Source: Dehalococcoidia bacterium (GTDB taxonomy: Bacteria; Chloroflexota; Dehalococcoidia; SAR202; UBA11138). Taken from it: a stretch of DNA of 11,693 nucleotides. The notes beneath the pieces were generated by a model. It was not told where the DNA came from. It searched no databases and saw nothing but the letters and a program-made list of their open reading frames with translations. Positions 7,222 to 11,693 of the stretch are shown in pieces. A program made the translations under genes and the position numbers. The stretch spans positions 4,187 to 15,879 of the forward strand of contig JAAXHZ010000040.1 of NCBI GenBank assembly GCA_012270625.1, given 5' to 3'. Positions within the stretch are counted from its first letter, which is position 1. Each line of letters begins with the position of its first letter.

Positions 7222-8421
7222 ATGGCTAAGCAGAGGTTTGAGCGGACGAAGCCCCACGTTAACGTTGGCACCATTGGTCACGTTGACCACGGCAAAACGA
7301 CCCTAACGGCTGCCATAACCAAGGTGTTGGCGTCGGCTGGTATGGCGGACTTCCGTCCTTTTGACTCTATCGACAACGCCCCTGAAGAGCGGGAACGCGG
7401 TGTGACTATCGCGATCCAGCACGTCGAGTACGAGACCGAAGATCGCCACTATGCGCACGTGGACTGCCCGGGTCACGCCGACTACATCAAGAACATGATT
7501 ACCGGCGCGGCCCAGATGGATGGCGCCATCCTGGTAGTCAGCGCCCCCGATGGCCCCATGCCGCAGACCCGCGAGCACATCCTGCTCGCCCGACAGGTGG
7601 AGGTCCCTGCCATCGTCGTCGCTCTCAACAAGGTTGACGCTATGGACGACGAGGAGCTCCTTGAGCTGGTCGAGCTCGAGATGGCTGAGCTCCTGTCCGA
7701 GTACGGCTTCCCAGGCGATGACATTCCGATCGTCAGGGTCAGCGCACTCAACGCTCTCGAATCTCCAGACAACTCCCGGGATGGTGAGTGGTCGAAGGGC
7801 ATCTGGGAGCTCATGGACGCCGTCGATTCGTACATCCCCGTCCCGGACCGCCCGAGAGATCTCGACTTCCTCATGCCCATCGAGGACGTGTTCGGCATCA
7901 AGGGCCGCGGCACCGTCGTCACTGGGCGCGTCGAGAGGGGTATAGTCAAGATGGGCGACACCATCGATATCGTCGGCATCAAGGAGACGTCCAGCACCGT
8001 TGTCACCGGTGTCGAGATGTTCCACAAGATCCTGGACGAGGGCGAGCCGGGAGACGCTGTCGGTGTGCTGCTGCGAGGCGTGGACCGCGACGCCATCGAG
8101 CGCGGCCAGGTGCTGGTCGCGCCGGGAAGCATGACTCCGCACCGCGAGTATGAGGCCCAGGTGTACGTCCTCAGCAAGGACGAGGGCGGAAGGCACACCC
8201 CGTTCTTCAACGGCTACAAGCCTCAGTTCTACATCAGGACGACCGACGTCACAGGCGAGATCCAGCTGCCCCAAGGCGTCGAGATGGTCATGCCTGGCGA
8301 CAACATCGAGATGAACATCAAGCTCATCACTCCGGTCGCGCTCGAAGAGCAGCTCAGATTCGCCGTGCGCGAGGGCGGCAGGACTGTCGGCTCAGGCGTA
8401 ATTACGAGGATACTGGACTAA
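7222..8421 (+). CDS. tuf: Translation elongation factor Tu
   Basis: EF-Tu is the GTPase that carries aminoacyl-tRNA to the ribosomal A site. The 399-residue product is full length. The GTPase motifs are GHVDHGKT (19-26), switch I with T62, DCPGH (81-85, catalytic H85), NKVD (136-139) and SAL (174-176). Domains 2 and 3 follow from about residue 215, with the conserved GGRHTPFF (322-329) and [12 protein letters not shown] (334-345) segments. A strong GGAGGA (7206-7211) lies about 10 nt before the ATG. The gene is directly behind tRNA-Thr(GGU), as tufB is in E. coli. It is followed by a 169-nt gap with two stable hairpins. Nothing in the motifs suggests loss of function. Confidence 0.99.
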   Translation: MAKQRFERTKPHVNVGTIGHVDHGKTTLTAAITKVLASAGMADFRPFDSIDNAPEERERGVTIAIQHVEYETEDRHYAHVDCPGHADYIKNMITGAAQMDGAILVVSAPDGPMPQTREHILLARQVEVPAIVVALNKVDAMDDEELLELVELEMAELLSEYGFPGDDIPIVRVSALNALESPDNSRDGEWSKGIWELMDAVDSYIPVPDRPRDLDFLMPIEDVFGIKGRGTVVTGRVERGIVKMGDTIDIVGIKETSSTVVTGVEMFHKILDEGEPGDAVGVLLRGVDRDAIERGQVLVAPGSMTPHREYEAQVYVLSKDEGGRHTPFFNGYKPQFYIRTTDVTGEIQLPQGVEMVMPGDNIEMNIKLITPVALEEQLRFAVREGGRTVGSGVITRILD

Positions 8422-8448
8422 CACGCATCGTCGAAATGATTGAATCCG

Positions 8449-8484
8449 CGCCCTCTTCCGGGTCGTCCTGATCCGGAGGGGGCG
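8449..8484 (+). terminator. GC-rich hairpin after tuf
   Basis: CGCCCTCTTCCGG (8449-8461) pairs with CCGGAGGGGGCG (8473-8484) in a 12-bp stem with one bulged T and one G-U pair, closed by an 11-nt loop. It begins 28 nt after the tuf stop. No U-tract follows, so it may be a Rho-assisted terminator or a 3'-end stabiliser separating abundant tuf mRNA from rpmG-secE-nusG. Confidence 0.4.
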
Positions 8485-8521
8485 ACGGAGCAGGAATCCC
8501 CGTCAGACGAAGTCGCTTCCA

Positions 8522-8554
8522 TGATTCGATGACCTTGGATAGGCCATCGAATCA
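8522..8554 (+). other. Second hairpin between tuf and rpmG
   Basis: TGATTCGATG (8522-8531) and CATCGAATCA (8545-8554) form a perfect 10-bp inverted repeat. After one A-C mismatch the stem can continue with CCT/AGG, leaving a 5-nt loop. It ends 36 nt before the rpmG ATG and about 21 nt before its AGGAG. No T-run follows. It could be an mRNA processing stem, a DNA-level operator or a protein-binding leader structure. Confidence 0.45.
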
Positions 8555-8590
8555 CACGTATTCGCTGGCAGGACCAGGAGCATATACAAG

Positions 8591-8758
8591 ATGGCCCGTC
8601 GGGGAGAAGCCAGAATTCTGGTAACGCTTGGCTGCACGACCTGTCGAGATCGGACGTACCACTCCAGCAAGAACCGACGAAACGACCCGCAGCGCTTGGA
8701 GCTGAAGAAGTTCTGTCCGCGCTGCCGTCAGCACGTGCTGCATCGCGAGGTGAGATAG
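8591..8758 (+). CDS. rpmG: 50S ribosomal protein L33
   Basis: A 55-residue basic protein beginning [18 protein letters not shown]. It carries two Cys pairs, C15/C18 and C42/C45, that form the zinc-binding knuckle of the C+ form of L33. The family segment [19 protein letters not shown] is present, followed by H48 and H51. Length and sequence are typical. The ATG has AGGAG (8576-8580) 10 nt upstream. The TAG stop is 2 nt before the secE GTG, so the two are translationally linked. rpmG-secE-nusG is a common bacterial order; a tRNA-Trp is often found between rpmG and secE in other species, but there is no room for it here. Confidence 0.95.
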   Translation: MARRGEARILVTLGCTTCRDRTYHSSKNRRNDPQRLELKKFCPRCRQHVLHREVR

Positions 8759-8760
8759 TC

Positions 8761-8997
8761 GTGGCGAGGGACCCTGGCGTAACTCGCAGAGTCGGCGGCG
8801 AGGTTGCTCGCCGCGCGTTCAGCGTTCGCATGATTGGCGAAGTTGTCGGCGAGCTCCGCAGGGTAACATGGCCCTCTAAAGAGGAGACGCTCCGCCTCAG
8901 CATCATGGTCATATGCGTCGCTGTTGCCGTTGGCGCGTTCCTCGGGCTGGTAGATCTGGGTTTTGCGGAAATTATGGGTATTCTGCTGGGAAATTAA
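8761..8997 (+). CDS. secE: Preprotein translocase subunit SecE
   Basis: SecE is the small essential membrane subunit that clamps SecY in the SecYEG export channel. The 78-residue product has the short single-span form. An amphipathic cytoplasmic helix contains the signature GELRRVTWPSKEET (30-43), followed by one transmembrane segment at about 46-68. Translation starts at GTG 8761, with GAGGTGAG inside the end of rpmG as its ribosome binding site. nusG begins 4 nt after the stop. The GTG start and tight spacing indicate coupled translation of rpmG, secE and nusG. Confidence 0.93.
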   Translation: MARDPGVTRRVGGEVARRAFSVRMIGEVVGELRRVTWPSKEETLRLSIMVICVAVAVGAFLGLVDLGFAEIMGILLGN

Positions 8998-9001
8998 GCC
9001 A

Positions 9002-9571
9002 ATGACGACTCAGATCACACACTCTGACCCCGAAGTCCGCTGGTACATCATCCACGCCTACTCAGGCCAGGAGAAGCGTGTCAAGGACAATCTCGATCAG
9101 CGCATCAAGACAATGGACATGCAGGACAAGATTCTCCAGGTGGTCGTGCCCACTGAGGACGAGATGGAGATCAAAGGCGGTCAGCGCAAGGCCGTTCCTC
9201 GCACCATATTCCCCGGTTACATACTCGTGCAGATGCGAATGGACGATCAGAGCTGGTTCGTCGTCCGAAACACGCCTGGCGTCACCGGATTCGTGTCCGC
9301 TGAGGATGAGAGCGAGGGTCGGCCCAAGCCTGTACCGTTGGAAGAGCGGGAGGTCGAGACCATCCTGCGTCAGATCGAGACCGACGTGCCGAGACCCAGG
9401 ATCGGTTTGGAGAAAGGACAGAGTGTCCGCATCACGGATGGCCCGTTCGTGGACTTCATGGGCACTGTTGACGAGGTTTCCCAGGAACGCGCAAAGGTCA
9501 AGGTGCTTGTATCTTTCTTCGGACGCGAGACACCCGTCGAGCTGGACTTCCTGCAGGTCGAGCGCGCCTAG
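9002..9571 (+). CDS. nusG: Transcription termination/antitermination protein NusG
   Basis: NusG binds the RNA polymerase clamp to control pausing and, in many bacteria, links transcription to Rho or to the ribosome. The 189-residue product has an NGN domain at about 12-122, with WYIIHAYSGQEKRV (14-27), FPGYILVQM (70-78) and VRNTPGVTGFV (88-98). A C-terminal KOW domain (about 137-189) includes GPFVDFMGTVDEV. An in-frame ATG at 8963 would add 13 residues and lie inside secE. ATG 9002, 4 nt after the secE stop with a weak GGGAA upstream, fits the family N-terminus better. rplK follows after 45 nt. Confidence 0.96.
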   Translation: MTTQITHSDPEVRWYIIHAYSGQEKRVKDNLDQRIKTMDMQDKILQVVVPTEDEMEIKGGQRKAVPRTIFPGYILVQMRMDDQSWFVVRNTPGVTGFVSAEDESEGRPKPVPLEEREVETILRQIETDVPRPRIGLEKGQSVRITDGPFVDFMGTVDEVSQERAKVKVLVSFFGRETPVELDFLQVERA

Positions 9572-9616
9572 CGCCTGCATCACTACGATAACAAGTACAC
9601 TCTTCAGGAAAGACCA

Positions 9617-10042
9617 TTGGCTAAGAAAGTACGCGCACTAATTAAACTCCAGATCGAAGGCGGCAAAGCAAGTCCCGCGCCTCCCGTTGGTCCAGCGCTT
9701 GGACAGCACGGCGTCAACATCATGGCGTTCGTCAAGGAGTACAACGAGCGAACATCCCAAAACGCTGGGACGATAGTGCCGGTCGAGCTGACGGTCTTCG
9801 AAGATCGCTCCTTCACGTTCATAACCAAGAGCCCGCCCGCGTCAGAGCTGCTTCGCAAGGCCGCGGGCGTCGAGAAGGGCAGCGGCAATCCCAAGGCCGA
9901 GCCTTTGACCGTTACGGTCTCACGCGATCAGATCAGGGAGATAGCGGAGGTCAAAATCAGCGACCTCAATGCCGCTGACATCGAAGGGGCGATGCGGATC
10001 ATCGAGGGCACCGCCCGCAGCATGGGACTCAGGGTTGGCTGA
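9617..10042 (+). CDS. rplK: 50S ribosomal protein L11 (TTG start)
   Basis: L11 binds 23S rRNA at the GTPase-associated centre next to the stalk and takes part in factor-stimulated GTP hydrolysis and the stringent response. The 141-residue product is standard length. It opens with [20 protein letters not shown] and contains the hallmark [17 protein letters not shown] (22-38). The C-terminal RNA-binding domain (about 72-141) ends ARSMGLRVG. Translation starts at TTG 9617, with a good AGGAAAG (9606-9612) just upstream and no in-frame ATG at the right place. In E. coli L1 represses the rplK-rplA mRNA through a leader site; I see no convincing L1 site in the 45-nt gap before this gene. Confidence 0.97.
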   Translation: MAKKVRALIKLQIEGGKASPAPPVGPALGQHGVNIMAFVKEYNERTSQNAGTIVPVELTVFEDRSFTFITKSPPASELLRKAAGVEKGSGNPKAEPLTVTVSRDQIREIAEVKISDLNAADIEGAMRIIEGTARSMGLRVG

Positions 10043-10097
10043 CTCTCGTCTCTCTCGATCATGAACATATTGAACAGCTAACAAGGACTCACCGCAC

Positions 10098-10811
10098 ATG
10101 GCCACCAGAGGAAAGCGATACAACGAGGCTGTCGGACTGTTGGACCGCGACGCGAGATACGCTCCGCAGGAAGCCATCGATCTGACCAAACGAACGGCCA
10201 ACGCCAGGTTCGATGAGACCATAGAATTGCATCTCCGCACCGGGGCCGATCCTCGGTATGCCGACCAGATGGTGCGCGGCGTCGCCGTGCTGCCCCACGG
10301 GGTCGGCAAGCCTGTGCGGGTGCTGGTGTTCTGCCAGGGAGAGGCTGAGACCATCGCTCGAGAAGCGGGCGCGGACCACGTTGGCAGCGACGAGCTGATC
10401 AGGGAGATCGAAAACGGCTTCTTGGATTTTGACGTTTCCATCGCGACGCCCGACATGATGGGCCGTGTAGGGCGACTTGGTCGAATCCTCGGACGGCGGG
10501 GTCTCATGCCCAATCCCAGGACCGGAACGGTCGTGCAGCAGGATGGCATACCGCAAGCTATCTCCGACGCGAAGAAGGGCAGGGTGGAGTTCCGGCTAGA
10601 CAGGACCGGCCTGATACACGTGCCAATCGGCAAGGCCAGCTTCGATGACGACAGGTTGATGGACAACCTCACGACCCTGGTCGATAACGTCATTCGCGCA
10701 AGGCCTAGTGGCGTCAAAGGACAGTACATCCGCGCGGCGTACCTCACCGCGACGATGGGGCCGAGTGTACCTGTGGACGTTGATAGACTGTCCGACCTTC
10801 GTTTAGAATAG
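10098..10811 (+). CDS. rplA: 50S ribosomal protein L1
   Basis: L1 forms the L1 stalk, which helps deacylated tRNA leave the E site, and in many bacteria represses its own operon. The 237-residue protein has the normal length. The L1 signature around LGRRGLMPNPRTGTV (131-145) is present, and the C-terminal SGVKGQYIRAAYLTATMGPS (204-223) is typical. E. coli has LGPRGLMPNPK here, so Pro is Arg in this copy, a change outside the core of the signature. The ATG has AAGGA about 10 nt upstream. The gap to rplK is 55 nt and holds no hairpin that I can see. The gene is followed by the rplJ leader. Confidence 0.97.
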   Translation: MATRGKRYNEAVGLLDRDARYAPQEAIDLTKRTANARFDETIELHLRTGADPRYADQMVRGVAVLPHGVGKPVRVLVFCQGEAETIAREAGADHVGSDELIREIENGFLDFDVSIATPDMMGRVGRLGRILGRRGLMPNPRTGTVVQQDGIPQAISDAKKGRVEFRLDRTGLIHVPIGKASFDDDRLMDNLTTLVDNVIRARPSGVKGQYIRAAYLTATMGPSVPVDVDRLSDLRLE

Positions 10812-10814
10812 ACA

Positions 10815-10946
10815 GAGATCGCCAGAGACAGCGGGTTCCCCACGGGGACGAAGACTCCAGCCCGTCGAGGCCGCATAATAGAGCAGTCGAACGAGTTCGA
10901 TTGAAGAAAACGTGCCCTGTGCCTCTGGCTCGGGGCCTTTGTATTT
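10815..10946 (+). promoter_or_regulatory. L10-leader-type regulatory RNA upstream of rplJ
   Basis: The 158-nt gap between rplA and rplJ carries features of the bacterial L10 leader, which binds L10(L12)n to repress its own operon. A conserved-looking core, CAGAGACAGCGGGT (10823-10836), opens a stem CGGG/CCCG (10832-10835 with 10861-10864). An inner hairpin TCCCC/GGGGA (10837-10848) and then GTCGAGG follow. A second hairpin, CAGTCGAA-CGAG-TTCGATTG (10884-10903), has 8 bp including one G-U pair. The leader ends in a terminator-like stem (10914-10946). GCCAGAG (10821-10827) is perfectly complementary to CTCTGGC (10923-10929) in that terminator. Assignment to the family rests on position and recalled core motif, not on a covariance search. 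Confidence 0.7.
10914..10946 (+). terminator. Terminator/attenuator hairpin in the rplJ leader
   Basis: GCCCTG (10914-10919) pairs with CGGGGC (10931-10936), including one U-G pair. After a U-U mismatch the stem continues as GCC/GGC with a 3-nt loop. The stem is followed by CTTTGTATTT, a moderate U-rich tail. This is the only hairpin in the window with a T-rich tail. It sits 23 nt before the rplJ start and is therefore more likely an attenuator than an operon end. Confidence 0.6.
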
Positions 10947-10969
10947 AGGATTATGGAGCAGGAGTCGAA

Positions 10970-11500
10970 TTGCCAACGCAAGCCAAAGTCGATGCCGTAA
11001 ACAACCTCGCCGAGAAGTTCGAAAAGAGCGTGATCCTCATCACGACCAACTATTCCGGTCTCCCGGTGGGGGAAATGACTGAGCTGAGGCGCGCGCTCCG
11101 CGACGCCGGCGTCGAGTATCGCGTCATCAAGAATACTCTCGCATTTCTGGCCGCTGACAAGGCGGGCAAACCTGCGGTCAAGGATGTCATTGACGGGCCT
11201 ACCGGCATCGCGTTCGGCTATGGAGAGCCGACTGAGCCTGCGAAGGCCCTGAGCGTGTTCATCCGATCGACTCGGTCTGCTCTGACGATTCAGGGTGGCG
11301 AGCTGGATGGTCGCTCTCTCTCCGGTGAAGACGTCGAGCGGCTTGCCGCAATGCCCACACGGGATGAGCTGGTCGCGACGCTGCTGATGAGAATGAACGG
11401 CCCCATTAGTGGTTTGGTGAACGTACTCAACGGTCCAATTGCCGGACTTGCCAGGGTTCTACAAGGCCGCATCGACAATCTGCAAGAGCAAGAGGCATGA
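10970..11500 (+). CDS. rplJ: 50S ribosomal protein L10 (TTG start)
   Basis: L10 anchors the L7/L12 dimers of the ribosomal stalk and, with L12, represses its own mRNA. The 176-residue product shows the usual order. An rRNA-binding N-terminal domain includes the NYSGLPVGEMTELR region (27-40) and RVIKNTLA (51-58). A linker and a long C-terminal helix follow. That helix has three successive 11-residue units (134-144, 145-155, 156-166), two of them beginning PI-x-GL and all ending in N/Q-G. Translation starts at TTG 10970 with AGGAG (10960-10964) 5 nt upstream. The nearby ATG at 10953 is out of frame. rplL follows after 53 nt, as in the usual rplJL operon. Confidence 0.96.
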   Translation: MPTQAKVDAVNNLAEKFEKSVILITTNYSGLPVGEMTELRRALRDAGVEYRVIKNTLAFLAADKAGKPAVKDVIDGPTGIAFGYGEPTEPAKALSVFIRSTRSALTIQGGELDGRSLSGEDVERLAAMPTRDELVATLLMRMNGPISGLVNVLNGPIAGLARVLQGRIDNLQEQEA

Positions 11501-11553
11501 ATTCGAAGACGTCCACATACGAAGAATGGCAGCTCACATGGAGGTGAATGACA

Positions 11554-11693
11554 ATGGCTCTAACGAAGGATGAACTGATAGACGAGATCAAGGGACTGTC
11601 TGTACTGGAGCTCGCGGACCTGGTCAAGGCTCTCGAAGACGAGTTCGGTGTCAGCGCCGCGGCCCCGGTCCAGATGGCTACCGTTCAGGGCGT
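11554..11693 (+). CDS. rplL: 50S ribosomal protein L7/L12 (partial, cut by window end)
   Basis: Only the first 46 codons are in the window. The product begins [20 protein letters not shown] and contains [20 protein letters not shown], which is the L12 N-terminal dimerisation and L10-binding domain followed by the start of the Ala-rich hinge. The C-terminal factor-binding domain lies beyond the edge. GGAGGTGA (11540-11547) is the ribosome binding site. ATG 11554 has the better spacing (9 nt); an in-frame ATG at 11548 would add two residues and is only 3 nt from GGAGG. There is no visible terminator between rplJ and rplL, so the higher dose of L12 probably comes from its stronger ribosome binding site. 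Confidence 0.95.
   Translation, partial: MALTKDELIDEIKGLSVLELADLVKALEDEFGVSAAAPVQMATVQG

Noticed and set aside
7303..8274. Long minus-strand ORF (323 codons) opposite tuf
   Set aside because: It is a shadow frame caused by codon bias in tuf; the plus-strand protein is clearly EF-Tu and the minus frame has no family features.
8963..9001. Upstream ATG extending NusG by 13 residues
   Set aside because: It lies inside secE, the added residues are not NusG-like, and ATG 9002 sits 4 nt after the secE stop.
1..11693. Search for a novel defence, mobile, CRISPR or other accessory system
   Set aside because: All long plus-strand frames are recognisable housekeeping genes. I saw no direct repeat array, transposase, integrase or unknown multi-gene cassette.

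Overview
This 11.7-kb window is a bacterial housekeeping region. Every supported gene lies on the + strand. The organism looks like a moderately GC-rich member of the Chloroflexota, perhaps a Dehalococcoidia/SAR202-type lineage. That is a tentative inference from the short four-domain ribosomal protein S1, the UVR-bearing ClpC and the overall protein style; the sequence alone does not prove it.

Layout. Positions 1-325 hold no convincing gene. They contain three small dyads, a possible divergent gene start at the very edge, and a good sigma-70-type promoter (TATAAT at 285-290) for rpsA. Then come rpsA (S1), clpC (AAA+ unfoldase), radA (recombination/branch-migration ATPase) and larC (nickel-pincer cofactor chelatase). 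larC appears to use a CTG start that an ATG/GTG/TTG gene finder would miss. A long hairpin separates clpC from radA. Next are three tRNA genes, Thr(UGU), Tyr(GUA) and Thr(GGU), leading into tuf (EF-Tu). After tuf a 169-nt gap carries two strong hairpins. It is followed by tightly packed rpmG (L33), secE and nusG, then rplK (L11), rplA (L1), an L10-leader-type attenuator, rplJ (L10) and the start of rplL (L7/L12), which is cut by the window end.

How it works together. The right half is the widely conserved tRNA-tuf-secE-nusG-rplKAJL block that supplies translation elongation, protein export, transcription elongation and the ribosomal stalk. The tRNA order matches the E. coli thrU-tyrU-glyT-thrT-tufB arrangement except that tRNA-Gly is missing, and no tRNA-Trp lies between rpmG and secE. 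The left half recalls the Firmicutes clpC-radA neighbourhood, but without ctsR/mcsA/mcsB beside it.

I found no mobile element, CRISPR array, defence locus or unknown protein system. The points most worth a second look are the CTG start of larC, the L10 leader with a possible alternative pairing against its terminator, three 11-residue segments in the L10 C-terminus that suggest three L12 dimers, and the tandem hairpins after tuf.
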